58,367 nt of DNA from JBLIKP01 sp047635375 (GTDB lineage: Bacteria > Bacteroidota > Bacteroidia > Sphingobacteriales > Sphingobacteriaceae). Shown piece after piece: positions 36,805-46,023 of the stretch. How positions within the stretch are numbered: the first letter of the stretch is position 1; the number at the start of each line of letters is the position of its first letter. The translations under genes and the position numbers were made by a program. The notes beneath the pieces are model-generated. The model was not told the DNA's origin and made no database searches. It saw only the letters and a program-made list of their open reading frames with translations. Where the stretch lies: the NCBI GenBank assembly GCA_047635375.1, contig JBLIKP010000005.1, positions 1-58,367 of the forward strand, read 5' to 3'.

Positions 36805-37064
36805 TCAGAATTGTATTTCAAAACAATAGAACCTATTCCTTTTATCGAATTACTCATGCTCTTCAATAATATTGTCGTGATATTGATTGTTCGGTAATCT
36901 ATAGGATTGAAATTGAATGAGTTGACTCGTTTGTTTTTCAAATCGGTTTAAAACTCAACAAAATCTTTCATTAGTTTAAGCATTTATATGAGGATATAAA
37001 AGTTGGACTTTTACAACAAGGAATCACCCAGCCCGTAAAATTAACGTACCCTTATTAATAAAAT
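36805..37064. other. Intergenic region without a clear gene
   Basis: These 260 AT-rich bases hold a 45-codon open stretch on the minus strand (36801-36940) that looks faintly coding (FNFNPIDYRTINITTILL) but has no start and no recognisable family. It could be a gene relic. No promoter or RNA was identified with confidence. Confidence 0.3.
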
Positions 37065-37772
37065 ATGAGTAAATCAGATAAAATTACCGAAGGATTTAAA
37101 AACCGATCTTGGCAAGAAATAAGGTCAAACGACTCTTGGCAAATATTTAAAATAATGGCCGAGTTTGTTGAAGCATTTGAAAAAATGGGGAAAATTGGTC
37201 CATGTGTTTCAATATTTGGTTCAGCACGTACCCTTCCAGATAATGAAAATTATTTACTGGCCGAGGAGATAGCTAAACAATTGGTTCATAAGGGGTATGG
37301 GATAATTTCTGGCGGTGGCCCTGGAATAATGGAAGCGGCAAATAAAGGCGCAAATTTGGCAGGTGGAAAATCTGTAGGATTGAATATTTTACTACCACAT
37401 GAACAATTTTCCAATCAATATATTGATCAGGATAAACTTATAAACTTTGATTATTTCTTTGTTAGAAAGGTTATTTTCTTGAAATATGCAATGGGTTTTG
37501 TGGTTTTACCAGGAGGGTTAGGTACCCTAGACGAGCTGTTTGAAGCCTTAACTTTGATACAAACTGAAAAAATCGCAAAGTTTCCAGTTGTCCTTGTGGG
37601 AAAATCCTACTGGGCCGGATTATTTGATTGGATTAAGAATGAATTACTTACAAGACAAGGCACCATTTCTCCTGAAGATTTAGATCTTTTTATCATTGTT
37701 GATAAGCCTGAGGAAGCAGTAGACCATATTGTCTCCTTTTATAACAAGTATTTATTAAAGCCTAATTTTTAG
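37065..37772 (+). CDS. LOG family protein (nucleotide 5'-monophosphate phosphoribohydrolase type)
   Basis: This 235-residue Rossmann-like protein has SIFGSARTLPDNENY, GYGIISGGGPGIMEAANKGA and the active-site motif PGGLGTLDELFEAL with the catalytic Glu. LOG-type enzymes cleave ribose-phosphate from adenine or cytokinin nucleotides; in bacteria many act on AMP or other NMPs. The family was long mislabelled lysine decarboxylase. It is transcribed alone, followed by 500 bases with a dead response regulator. Confidence 0.9.
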   Translation: MSKSDKITEGFKNRSWQEIRSNDSWQIFKIMAEFVEAFEKMGKIGPCVSIFGSARTLPDNENYLLAEEIAKQLVHKGYGIISGGGPGIMEAANKGANLAGGKSVGLNILLPHEQFSNQYIDQDKLINFDYFFVRKVIFLKYAMGFVVLPGGLGTLDELFEALTLIQTEKIAKFPVVLVGKSYWAGLFDWIKNELLTRQGTISPEDLDLFIIVDKPEEAVDHIVSFYNKYLLKPNF

Positions 37773-37958
37773 TAATATTGGAGGGATTCTCCTCGGAATT
37801 TTTAACCACTGGGGAAGTGTTAATAAATCATTTTTTTTTAGGTTAATAATTCTCAATATTAACAAAGGTCAATTTTACAATTTCAAAGGAACTCGCAGTC
37901 TACAAGGTTTATAGATCTATTAAATTTAAATCAATTCCCAGAAAAGTTGATAACTTAA

Positions 37959-38246
37959 TTAATTCAAACTGAATTTAATAATGCCCAGGTCAATACTTTT
38001 GATTCGGAAATTTCTGAAAATGAGGAAGTCCTTCCTGAACTACTTTTAGTAGATATTAGAATGCCTGAAATGGATGGCTTTGAATTCTTGGAAAGCTTTG
38101 AACTCCTTCCAAATTAAGTTAAAAGAAAATGCAAATTATTTATGCTAACTAGCAGTCTCGATCATAGTGGCAAGCAAAGAGCCGACCAAAATCCATTCGT
38201 TAAAAAGTTTCTAAATAAACCTCTTTCGTGCAAAGATTTGGTATAA
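37959..38246 (+). pseudogene. Response-regulator (CheY-like) pseudogene
   Basis: In one frame the sequence reads LIQTEFNNAQ ... EEVLPELLLVDIRMPEMDGFEFLESFELLPN. A TAA at 38115-38117 follows, then VKRKCKLFMLTSSLDHSGKQRADQNPFVKKFLNKPLSCKDLV and TAA. This is the middle and end of the common Bacteroidota stand-alone response regulator, with phospho-Asp (LLVDIRMPEMDG), switch Ser (LTSSLD) and Lys (LNKPL) preserved. The first part, with the acidic pocket, has decayed and begins after an in-frame stop at 37956. The internal TAA replaces a polar residue. It is clearly dead. Confidence 0.82.
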
Positions 38247-38284
38247 GCAAATGACCTTTGTAGCTTGCAAAAAAAAATAATCAA

Positions 38285-38803
38285 ATGGAAGATATAGTAA
38301 CGCTAAGAGGAAAAACAACCCATTTAATGGGAGAATTGTTAGCGCCAGGAATCGAGGCGCCAGATTTTACATTCGTAGGATCAGATTTAATTGAAAAATG
38401 CCTTTATGACCTAGATGCCAAGGTTAAGGTTATTCTTTCCCTTCCAAGTGTTGATACAGGGATTTGTGCCCTTGAAACTAAAGCCTTTAATCAAAAGCTT
38501 AAAGGGTTAAAAAATGTGGTAATAATTGCGGTTTCTCGTGACTTGCCTTTTGCCTTAAAAAGGTTTTGTGACGCCGAAGAAATAACTAATCTTCACATGG
38601 GATCAGACTACAGATACCGTGAATTCGGAGATGAGTACAATATTGAAATTATTGATGGACCGTTAAAAGGACTATTAGCACGCTCAGTTATGGTTTTAGA
38701 CGCAAATCATAAAATCCAATATGCCGAACTTGTCCCTGAAATTGCAAGCGAGCCAAACTACGATGCTGCCTTGAAGGCAATTCAAGCGGAATTAGGTAAA
38801 TAG
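38285..38803 (+). CDS. tpx: Thiol peroxidase Tpx (atypical 2-Cys peroxiredoxin)
   Basis: Tpx reduces H2O2 and organic peroxides using thioredoxin. This 172-residue protein has the peroxidatic Cys61 in SVDTGICALETKAFN and the resolving Cys95 in KRFCDAEE, at the same numbers as E. coli Tpx. GPLKGLLARSVMVLD and EPNYDAALKAI are family motifs. The usual T-x-x-C context has T58 and Gly59-Ile60 in place of Pro-Val, a mild variation. It is monocistronic. Confidence 0.95.
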   Translation: MEDIVTLRGKTTHLMGELLAPGIEAPDFTFVGSDLIEKCLYDLDAKVKVILSLPSVDTGICALETKAFNQKLKGLKNVVIIAVSRDLPFALKRFCDAEEITNLHMGSDYRYREFGDEYNIEIIDGPLKGLLARSVMVLDANHKIQYAELVPEIASEPNYDAALKAIQAELGK

Positions 38804-38846
38804 AGTCAACTTTCTTATTTTCCGATATAATTCCAAAACATAATCA

Positions 38847-39200
38847 ATGAATGAAATAAGCATTATCGGCGCGAAGTTTTTTTCCTACCATGGTTATTAT
38901 AACTATGAACAAGTAACGGGTAACGAATTTGAAGTTGATGTGGTAATTAATTCAATCGTTGCTGATATTGAGGGTGAAGACCTTGAGCAGACAATTGATT
39001 ATGAAAAGGTTTATAGACTATTGGAAAACCAAATGGAACATACTGCCTCATTAATGGAAACGGTGATTTATAGGTTCATTAAAGATTGTAAAGAGAAATT
39101 TCCTCAAATATCTAATATTACCATGAGCATGAAAAAATTAAATCCAATTCCAGGAGCTCAATTAAATCATACCAAAATAAAAATCAGCCAAGCTTTTTAG
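38847..39200 (+). CDS. folB: Dihydroneopterin aldolase
   Basis: FolB makes 6-hydroxymethyl-dihydropterin in folate synthesis. This 117-residue protein has the short family length with GAKFFSYHGYYNYEQVTGNEFEVDVVI (family F/Y-x-x-HG motif) and the active-site region LENQMEHTASLMETVIYRFI. The C-terminus holds KLNPIPGAQLNHTKIKI. Its stop is two bases from the next gene's start, suggesting cotranscription. Confidence 0.9.
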   Translation: MNEISIIGAKFFSYHGYYNYEQVTGNEFEVDVVINSIVADIEGEDLEQTIDYEKVYRLLENQMEHTASLMETVIYRFIKDCKEKFPQISNITMSMKKLNPIPGAQLNHTKIKISQAF

Positions 39201-39202
39201 CC

Positions 39203-40609
39203 ATGGTTTTCAAATCACTTTCTGAGGATCATAAATCCAGAATCCGACGGATTATTGGTAGTGACTTCGTAAGCTCATCCAATGAAGAGTTGGAACGAGC
39301 AGGCAGAGATGAAACCGAGGACTTACTATTTAAGCCAGAAATTGTTGTTAAGCCCCAAAATACCGACCAAGTGTCAGTGTTGCTAAAATACTGCAATGAA
39401 CAATTAATTCCAGTAACCCCAAGAGGTGCAGGGACTGGGCTAAGTGGCGGAGCATTACCCATAATGGGCGGGGTTTCGTTGGATATGTCATTGTTTAATG
39501 ATATTATCGATATCGATGAACGCAACCTTCAAGCAACGGTTGAGCCAGGGGTGATCACTCAAGTTTTTCAAGAAGCAGTAAAGGAAAAAGGCTTGTTTTA
39601 TCCGCCTGATCCCTCAAGTAAGGGAAGTTGTTTCCTTGGCGGAAATTTGGCGGAAAGCGCAGGTGGCCCAAGAGCTGTAAAGTACGGCACTACAAAAGAT
39701 TACGTACTTAATATGCAGGTAGTTCTTCCCAATGGGGATGTGATTTGGACGGGTGCAAATGTTTTGAAAAACGCCACTGGTTATAATCTTACCCAGTTAA
39801 TGGTTGGAAGTGAAGGTACTCTTGGAGTCATTACAAAGGTGGTTTTTAGGCTTATTCCGCATCCCAAAACCGATTTGCTACTCCTTGTATCCTTCAATTC
39901 AGTTAGGAAGGCTTGCGAAGCAGTAAGCGCTGTTTTCCGTGAAGGGATTGCGCCTTCGGCGCTTGAGTTTATGGAAAGAGAATGCATTGTTTGGGGGAAT
40001 AAATACAATGAGCTTAATTTCGATTTAGCCGACGATGTAGAAGGTTTTCTTCTTATTGAGGTGGATGGAGATAATGAGGATGTGCTTTTTAAGGATTGCG
40101 AGCGGATTTCCGATGTAATGTATCGATTTGATTGTACTGATATTCTTTTTGCGGATAGTACCAAGCAAAAGGAAAAACTATGGAAAATGAGAAGGGGAGT
40201 TGCCGAAGCCGTTAAGGCAAATTCCATTTATAAGGAGGAAGACACTGTAGTCCCTCGTGCCGAACTTCCAGAGCTTCTAGTTGGAATTAAAAAAATAGGA
40301 AAGGAGTTCGGATTTAAATCTGTTTGTTACGGTCACGCAGGTGATGGCAATCTTCATGTAAACATTGTAAAAGGTGATATGTCCCAGTCCGATTGGGAGA
40401 ACAAGCTCCCACTTGGAATTGAAAAGATTTTTCTATTGGTAAAGCGACTTGGAGGAACGATAAGTGGTGAGCATGGAATAGGGATGGTTCAAAAGGCATA
40501 CATGCCCATCATGTTTTCTGTCACAGTATTGGAGTTAATGAAGGCAATAAAAAAAGTATTCGATCCCAATGGAATTCTAAATCCAGGAAAAATTTTCCCT
40601 GATTCTTAA
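39203..40609 (+). CDS. FAD-linked oxidase, glycolate oxidase subunit GlcD / D-lactate dehydrogenase-like
   Basis: This 468-residue flavoprotein has a PCMH-type FAD-binding domain (residues about 40-220: VTPRGAGTGLSGGALP, DPSSKGSCFLGGNLAESAGG, NATGYNLTQLMVGSEGTLGVIT). The C-terminal domain ends VCYGHAGDGNLHVNIV, GTISGEHGIGMVQK and FDPNGILNPGKIFP. Such enzymes oxidise 2-hydroxy acids (glycolate, D-lactate, D-2-hydroxyglutarate). The substrate cannot be fixed, and no GlcE or GlcF is next to it. It overlaps the convergent SdpI-family gene by four bases. Confidence 0.9.
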   Translation: MVFKSLSEDHKSRIRRIIGSDFVSSSNEELERAGRDETEDLLFKPEIVVKPQNTDQVSVLLKYCNEQLIPVTPRGAGTGLSGGALPIMGGVSLDMSLFNDIIDIDERNLQATVEPGVITQVFQEAVKEKGLFYPPDPSSKGSCFLGGNLAESAGGPRAVKYGTTKDYVLNMQVVLPNGDVIWTGANVLKNATGYNLTQLMVGSEGTLGVITKVVFRLIPHPKTDLLLLVSFNSVRKACEAVSAVFREGIAPSALEFMERECIVWGNKYNELNFDLADDVEGFLLIEVDGDNEDVLFKDCERISDVMYRFDCTDILFADSTKQKEKLWKMRRGVAEAVKANSIYKEEDTVVPRAELPELLVGIKKIGKEFGFKSVCYGHAGDGNLHVNIVKGDMSQSDWENKLPLGIEKIFLLVKRLGGTISGEHGIGMVQKAYMPIMFSVTVLELMKAIKKVFDPNGILNPGKIFPDS

Positions 40610-40935
40610 TCGTCAAATTTCTTTTTTAAAGCCCATTCAGTAAGCGCGATAGGCGTAATTGCCATAATTGTTATGATTATTGCTCCAAGGGTTTCTGAAA
40701 ATTCGAAACTATAAGATAGGGGGGCCATCATGGTGATCAATGCACCCCAAATTTTCATTTGACTGCTGGCGAAAGCCTGAGCGAAGTCCCAGGATTCTTT
40801 AGATTTTCTTGATCGGTTGGTACGATAACCATACCAATGGTTGATTTTTTTTGGTGGATATTTTAAGGTGATAATGGATATTAAAAAATAGGATATACCA
40901 ATCCCCAGTGCCAATACTAAAATTAAATTCTCCAC
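40606..40935 (-). CDS. SdpI family small membrane protein
   Basis: This 109-residue protein has three hydrophobic segments. The motif PPKKINHWYGYRTNRSRKSKESWDFA between the first two is the hallmark of the SdpI/YhfL family, first known as immunity to the B. subtilis SdpC toxin. Most members outside Bacillus have no linked toxin, and none is seen here. It is convergent with the GlcD-like gene. Confidence 0.88.
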   Translation of the reverse strand: MENLILVLALGIGISYFLISIITLKYPPKKINHWYGYRTNRSRKSKESWDFAQAFASSQMKIWGALITMMAPLSYSFEFSETLGAIIITIMAITPIALTEWALKKKFDD

Positions 40936-41006
40936 TATTCTTAAATTAACTCTTTATAATTATCGATTGAGTCCAAGGTATGGCATCTTTTTGATTTGAG
41001 AAAATT

Positions 41007-41336
41007 CTAATTGGTTTTAGGACCCAAGGTTCTTAATAGGAAATTACCCGCAATTTTTTTCACAAAAGAATCCCCAACCATGGCTAAACAAACAGCCAAA
41101 TGAATGTTTTCCCTGTAGTAATGTAGAGTTTCCTCCGTTTGGGTAAAGTCTGGAAGTAAAGCGACAATGCCAAAGGGCTTATTTCCAGTTAAATTTTCAA
41201 TCATTTTAACGTTAGCTTCTACCTGTTCCAGCTTTTCAATACCCCTCCAGTCTGATGGAGGGATAATTTTTAATGCTTCTGGGTCTAGCCAAGAAATAAT
41301 CATTGACTTTGTGCGGTCGAAGTTGGATGATTGCAT
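41007..41336 (-). CDS. Small soluble protein of unknown function, possibly STAS/SpoIIAA-like
   Basis: ATG 41336 (109 residues) is preferred over a TTG eight codons upstream. KSMIISWLDPEALKIIPPSDWRG is followed by EKLEQVEANVKMIENLTGNKPFGIVALLP and a helix with AVCLAMVGDSFVKKIAGNFLLR. The last part is like the end of a STAS/SpoIIAA-like domain, in which AIVTDSFVQRLLANFFLK-type helices are common. The family is not firmly recognised. It has no signal peptide. Confidence 0.55.
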   Translation of the reverse strand: MQSSNFDRTKSMIISWLDPEALKIIPPSDWRGIEKLEQVEANVKMIENLTGNKPFGIVALLPDFTQTEETLHYYRENIHLAVCLAMVGDSFVKKIAGNFLLRTLGPKTN

Positions 41337-41408
41337 TTTAATATTAATAAGTTTCTTCAACTAATTAAATTGTTATCGGTCACATAAATTCGATTCATGG
41401 AATGTGGT

Positions 41409-42701
41409 TTACTCACTTCTGCGAAACCGATAATAAAAAGTTAAACCAAGCCCACGTCCTAACATAAAAATGGTCATTGCCAGCCATAGCGAATGGTTTC
41501 CAAGAATGGGTTGAGTAAAATAGTAAATGGGTAGGAAAAGTAGAAAAGTACTTAAAACCATTGTGTTTCGCATAGGCTTAGTGCGAGTTAGTCCAATGAA
41601 TACACCATCCCAGATAAAAGGGAAAGCATTAATAAGTGGGGCAATAATTATCCAAGGTAAAAAGGGAAGGGCAGCTTTAATAATATCCTCCTTATCAGTA
41701 AATAAATACAGCACATTTTTGCCTGCAATAAGAAAAACAAGCGAGAAAAAAATGGCTAGACCCAAGCTCATTAAAAATGTTCTTTTTATGACAGTTTGTA
41801 ACTGTTTTTTGTCTTTTTCACCATATGCCTTTCCTACTAAACTTTCGGCGGCAAAGGCGAATCCATCCACTCCGTAGGCAATCATATTGAAGAGGATTAG
41901 TAGTATGCTATTTCCAGCTAAGGTTAAATCTCCAAATTCAGCGCTTTTTGCGGTAAAGAATGATAGTGTAAATACAAGGCAAAGGGTTCGGATAAATATG
42001 TCGGAGTTTACCTTGAAAAATCGGGTTAGTTGCTCAACGTTTTTTATTGCATGCATTGAAATGTGGGAAAGGTATCCCATGAATTTCTTTCTAAAGAACC
42101 AAAGTGCAACTAAGAGAGTCGAGTATTGCGCCAGTACCGTTCCCCAAGCTACACCGTCGCTCAGCATGCCCCAGCCAAAAATGAAGAAAAGATTAAATCC
42201 TATGTTTGCGAGACTCCCAAAAATGGTAAGGAACATGGGTATTTTGGAGTTTTGCATTCCTAAAAACCACCCGTGAAAAGCGTAAAGGCAAAGGGTAGCG
42301 GGAGCGGCGTAGATGCGGATAAAAAAGTATTGACTAGCGTATTTCTCTACTTCAGGTGACCCGTTGATTATGAAAAAGCTTAGCTTCCCAATAGGCACTT
42401 GAAGTGCAAATACTAATGTAGCCATTGAAAGAGCGACAATAAGACCTCGGATTAAAATGGCAATGGTTTCGGATTGGTTTTTAGAACCCAAAGCTTGAGC
42501 TGTTAAACCAGTTGTCCCCATCCTTAAAAAGCCAAACCCCCAATAAATAAAGCTAAAAATCACTCCGCCTAAGGCGATGGCTCCAATTTGGTCTTCGTTT
42601 CCCAAATGGCCCATTAAAGCGGTGTCAATCATTCCTAATAATGGGACAGAAAGATTGCTTATAATGTTAGGAATCGCCAGCCCTAATATTTTTTTATCCA
42701 T
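41409..42701 (-). CDS. MATE family efflux transporter (DinF-like)
   Basis: This 430-residue inner-membrane antiporter has 12 hydrophobic segments in two similar halves. The MATE start is clear (LAIPNIISNLSVPLLGMIDTALMGHLG), as are GFLRMGTTGLTAQALG and GFAFAAESLVGKAYGEKD. The last two are typical of the DinF branch. The substrate (drug, bile-salt-like or metabolite) is unknown. Confidence 0.92.
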   Translation of the reverse strand: MDKKILGLAIPNIISNLSVPLLGMIDTALMGHLGNEDQIGAIALGGVIFSFIYWGFGFLRMGTTGLTAQALGSKNQSETIAILIRGLIVALSMATLVFALQVPIGKLSFFIINGSPEVEKYASQYFFIRIYAAPATLCLYAFHGWFLGMQNSKIPMFLTIFGSLANIGFNLFFIFGWGMLSDGVAWGTVLAQYSTLLVALWFFRKKFMGYLSHISMHAIKNVEQLTRFFKVNSDIFIRTLCLVFTLSFFTAKSAEFGDLTLAGNSILLILFNMIAYGVDGFAFAAESLVGKAYGEKDKKQLQTVIKRTFLMSLGLAIFFSLVFLIAGKNVLYLFTDKEDIIKAALPFLPWIIIAPLINAFPFIWDGVFIGLTRTKPMRNTMVLSTFLLFLPIYYFTQPILGNHSLWLAMTIFMLGRGLGLTFYYRFRRSE

Positions 42702-42748
42702 CAGGTATTTGTTTGCCCCAAGGTAATAACATGATAAAATTTATAGCA

Positions 42749-42780
42749 AAAAAAAGACCTCAATTTGAGGTCTTTTTTTT
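42749..42780. terminator. Bidirectional hairpin between MATE start and ilvE end
   Basis: A 12-bp stem (42751-42762 with 42766-42777) has an A-run on one side and a T-run on the other. It terminates ilvE on the minus strand and sits upstream of the MATE gene. Confidence 0.85.
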
Positions 42781-43837
42781 AAATTTTTGTGATCCAATTG
42801 TGAGTGTCTTCGATCTCCCCATATTGAATGCCAGTAATCTCTTTTAAAAATCTTTTGGCGTAATCGCCGACTTTTCCTTCGTTTATTATATAGGAATGGT
42901 CGTTATGGTTTATTTCGCCCACTGCAGAAATAACAGCAGCTGTTCCGGTTCCAAAAACTTCAGTAACGGTTCCTTTTTCAATTCCTTCGCAGATTTCAGC
43001 TATAGAAACTTTGCGCTCGGTAATTTTAATATCCCATTCTTTTGCTAATTGAATTATACTATTACGAGTAACTCCTGCTAGAATAGTTCCGCCAAGTGGG
43101 GGAGTAATTAATTCTTCACCAATTCTGAAAAAGATATTCATTGTACCTACCTCATCAATGTAGGTTTTGTCTTTCCCGTCTAACCAAAGCACTTGAGCAA
43201 AGCCACGAGCTTTGGCTTCCTTGCTAGGTTTCATTGTGGCTGCATAGTTGGCCGGTGTTTTGGTTTCTCCAAGACCACCTTCAACTGCACGAGAATATTT
43301 TTGAGCTGTAATTAATCTTACAGGATTCATTCCTTCCTTAAAATAAGCTCCCACAGGAGATGCGATAATCATGAAACGGTAAGTTTCAGATACTTTAACA
43401 CCTAAAAAAGGATCGGTAGAAAAAACGAAAGGACGAATATAAAGGGAGTAACCTCTCCTTTTTGGAACCCAATCGCGATCTTTAATTAGTAGATCAGTTA
43501 AAGCTTTTTTGAAATCTTTTTGGTCGATTTCCGGAATGCAAAGACGTTCATTTGAACGATTCATGCGTTCATGATGTTTGTCAATTCTGAAAACGTTTAA
43601 GCAATCGTTTTTTTCTGAATAAAATGCTTTCATTCCTTCAAAAACAATTTGACCGTAATGTAATGAACTCATTGCGGGAGAAAACTCCATGTTTCCATAG
43701 GGCATAATTTCAAAATCCCCCCATTTTCCATCCTTATAGTCGGCAACTATCATGTTTTTCGAAAAGATCTCTCCAAATTTGATATTGTCCATATCAATTC
43801 CTGCAAAAACATCTTGAGTTGTATCCATAACTTCCAT
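42779..43837 (-). CDS. ilvE: Branched-chain amino acid aminotransferase
   Basis: This 352-residue PLP fold-type IV enzyme transfers the amino group between glutamate and the keto acids of Val, Leu and Ile. It is the long (eukaryote-like, TIGR01123) type. Motifs are YGQIVFEGMKAF, RIDKHHERMNRSNERLCIP, LYIRPF, GGLGETKTPANYAA with PLP lysine K193, QVLWLDG and VGTMNIFF. It is monocistronic, with a promoter-like box 100 bases upstream and a strong terminator. Confidence 0.93.
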   Translation of the reverse strand: MEVMDTTQDVFAGIDMDNIKFGEIFSKNMIVADYKDGKWGDFEIMPYGNMEFSPAMSSLHYGQIVFEGMKAFYSEKNDCLNVFRIDKHHERMNRSNERLCIPEIDQKDFKKALTDLLIKDRDWVPKRRGYSLYIRPFVFSTDPFLGVKVSETYRFMIIASPVGAYFKEGMNPVRLITAQKYSRAVEGGLGETKTPANYAATMKPSKEAKARGFAQVLWLDGKDKTYIDEVGTMNIFFRIGEELITPPLGGTILAGVTRNSIIQLAKEWDIKITERKVSIAEICEGIEKGTVTEVFGTGTAAVISAVGEINHNDHSYIINEGKVGDYAKRFLKEITGIQYGEIEDTHNWITKI

Positions 43838-43938
43838 AAATAGTGTTGTTGTATGAGTAATAAAATTAAGGGCAGGGTAACCTTCTTAATCAACCGATTG
43901 GCACGTTTAATCTAAACATTGCATACCTAACCGTGGGG

Positions 43939-43946
43939 CAAATATA
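43939..43946 (-). promoter_or_regulatory. Candidate -7 box for ilvE
   Basis: TATATTTG on the minus strand fits TANNTTTG and gives a leader of about 95 bases. I saw no attenuator peptide rich in Leu/Ile/Val. Confidence 0.4.
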
Positions 43947-44091
43947 GTCATTTTGAATGTAAATTGCTAATGGAAAATTGACGGTTTTTTGCGAAAATCC
44001 GAAATTATTAAAAATATTATTGGATAAAGATCGAAATCTAATTTTTAATTTTAATAATATTCTTTAATCAAAATAAATATTGGGAGTATAT

Positions 44092-45993
44092 TTATTCCGC
44101 AATAGCCCCGCCTTTGTAAAGTTGATTGTGATATTTCCGACTAGGGGATTTAATAAATTCCCCTAACCCTAGTTCATCCCACATCACATCTACCTTATCC
44201 ATTACTTCAGGGGTTGATGCCAAAATATTTGGCCAATCTCTATTAAATCCATCGTGTTCCTTTGTTTTTCTGGTGCCGTCCAGTCCAACGGTTGAAACAT
44301 GGTTTTCGTCTAATCCTGGAGTAATTATATGGTCTCTTCGTGGATCCACATTATTACTAAATCGCCAAACGGCATCAGCTGTGTCGGCCAGGTCGAAATT
44401 GGATTCTAAGTACAATACCACCTTTACATCTTTTAATAATCCTGATTCCATTAATTGAGCGTGAAGCTCTTTCACATGATTTTTACGGCTTTTCTCAACC
44501 CCAATAAACACCATGCTCACGTTTAAAGAAAGAAGTTCGCTATTTACAGATTTCACTTCGGCGAAAGCCTCAATGATAGACTGATTATTAATTTTTACCG
44601 TGGTTGTTTCGAATTCAGCGGATAAGCGCAGTTCTTCAGGTAGCTTTTTGGTAGCATCAATACCCATTTTACCGCCGAAAGCCATGGTGGAGCAACTGTG
44701 GTCAAGCACATCGGTTGGACCTTGACTAAACATTATGTCACGTTCTGGATCGACATGCTTGCTTATATATTGGGCTACTTCAAGGTTATTGTGAATGTTT
44801 ACATCACCATCAACAATTACCACCATCTTGGTGAACATCATTTGACCAGCTCCCCAAAGCGAATTCATCACTTTGATTGCCTGCCCTGGATAGTCTTTAG
44901 TAATTTTAACAATTACTAAGTTATGGAAAACGCCCTCCATAGGAAGTACCATGTCGATAATTTCGGGAACCATGGTCATTTTGATAGGCGCTAAGAAAAT
45001 CCTCTCTGTAGCTTTTCCTATCCACGCATCCTCTTGTGGGGGGATTCCTACTATAGTGGTAGGATAAACCGCGTCCTTTCTGTGTGTAATGGCAGTGACG
45101 TGAAATTTAGGGTAATAATCTGCAAGGGAATAATACCCGGTGTGGTCGCCAAATGGACCTTCAAGGATGTACTCCTCATTTGGATCAATGTAACCTTCAA
45201 TGATAATATCGGCATCGGCAGGAACCTGCGCATCTATTGTTAAACATTGCACTAATTCAACCTTCTTTTTACGAAGGAATCCTGCTAACATGTATTCATC
45301 TATTCCGTCGGGAAGGGGTGCGGTTGCCGAATAGGTATAAACTGGATCGCCTCCTAATGCAACAGCAACAGGCATACGTTTATTTAATTTCTTGTACTCA
45401 TTAAAGTGCCTCGCCGATACTTTATGGCGGTGCCAGTGCATACCGGTCAATTTAGGACCAAAGACCTGCATCCGGTACATACCTACGTTTCTAATCCCTG
45501 TGTTTGGGTCTTTTGTGTGGATTACTGGCAAAGTTATGAATGGACCACCATCTTCAGGCCAACACGTTAACACAGGTAGCTTGGTTAAATCTGGATCTTC
45601 CATCACTACTTCCTGGCATTTACCCTTTCCGGAAATTACTTTTGGCATCCAAGAGCTAATCTGTCCAAGTTTAGGCAGCATTTTAAGCTTATCCATAAAC
45701 CCTTCCTTTGGGCCAGAGATCATTTTAAACAGACCCTCAATTTCTTGGCTTACTTCATCCATGTCCTTCACGCCCAAAGCCATGCACATACGTTTGTAAT
45801 TCCCCATACTATTAATTAGCAGTGGGAAATCAGTTCCGTTGTTTTCAAATAATAGAGCAGGGCCGTATTCTTTGCTTATTCGGTCGGTAATTTCGGTGAT
45901 TTCAAGATTGGGTGAAACTAAAGTGGAAACTCGTTTTAACTCGCCATCTTCTTCAATTGCTTGTATAAACTTGCCTAAATTTTCGTATGCCAT
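44092..45993 (-). CDS. UbiD family decarboxylase
   Basis: This 633-residue prenyl-FMN-dependent decarboxylase is the long Bacteroidota type used in menaquinone synthesis by the futalosine route or on related aromatic acids. Family motifs are visible: MYRMQVFGPKLTGMHWHRHK, AVALGGDPVYTYSATAPLPDGIDE, LEGPFGDHTGYYSLADYYP with active-site Glu, and PPQEDAWIGKATERIFLAP. A C-terminal extension carries DHSCSTMAFGGKMGIDATKK. No UbiX prenyltransferase gene is adjacent. Which substrate it uses is not fixed. Confidence 0.9.
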   Translation of the reverse strand: MAYENLGKFIQAIEEDGELKRVSTLVSPNLEITEITDRISKEYGPALLFENNGTDFPLLINSMGNYKRMCMALGVKDMDEVSQEIEGLFKMISGPKEGFMDKLKMLPKLGQISSWMPKVISGKGKCQEVVMEDPDLTKLPVLTCWPEDGGPFITLPVIHTKDPNTGIRNVGMYRMQVFGPKLTGMHWHRHKVSARHFNEYKKLNKRMPVAVALGGDPVYTYSATAPLPDGIDEYMLAGFLRKKKVELVQCLTIDAQVPADADIIIEGYIDPNEEYILEGPFGDHTGYYSLADYYPKFHVTAITHRKDAVYPTTIVGIPPQEDAWIGKATERIFLAPIKMTMVPEIIDMVLPMEGVFHNLVIVKITKDYPGQAIKVMNSLWGAGQMMFTKMVVIVDGDVNIHNNLEVAQYISKHVDPERDIMFSQGPTDVLDHSCSTMAFGGKMGIDATKKLPEELRLSAEFETTTVKINNQSIIEAFAEVKSVNSELLSLNVSMVFIGVEKSRKNHVKELHAQLMESGLLKDVKVVLYLESNFDLADTADAVWRFSNNVDPRRDHIITPGLDENHVSTVGLDGTRKTKEHDGFNRDWPNILASTPEVMDKVDVMWDELGLGEFIKSPSRKYHNQLYKGGAIAE

Positions 45994-46023
45994 AGGACAA
46001 AAATACCTTTTTTTTTAACGTTG

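Noticed and set aside
9988..38117. Reassigned stop codons (alternative genetic code)
   Set aside because: The in-frame stops are both TGA and TAA, while TAA, TGA and TAG all end normal genes throughout the window; several affected genes also have frameshifts or deletions.
40606..40935. Toxin-immunity pair with the SdpI-family gene
   Set aside because: No small secreted toxin gene of SdpC type is next to it; the family is widespread without toxins.
41409..42701. Genomic island or resistance element at the MATE gene
   Set aside because: No integrase, tRNA, direct repeats or change in base composition was seen around it; MATE genes are normal chromosomal genes.
43838..44091. Leader-peptide attenuator or riboswitch before ilvE
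   Set aside because: No short frame rich in branched-chain codons and no convincing alternating hairpins were found.
44072..44096. Terminator of the UbiD gene
   Set aside because: An A/T-only 9-bp inverted repeat overlaps the stop codon, but it is weak and not followed by a clean T-run on the minus strand.
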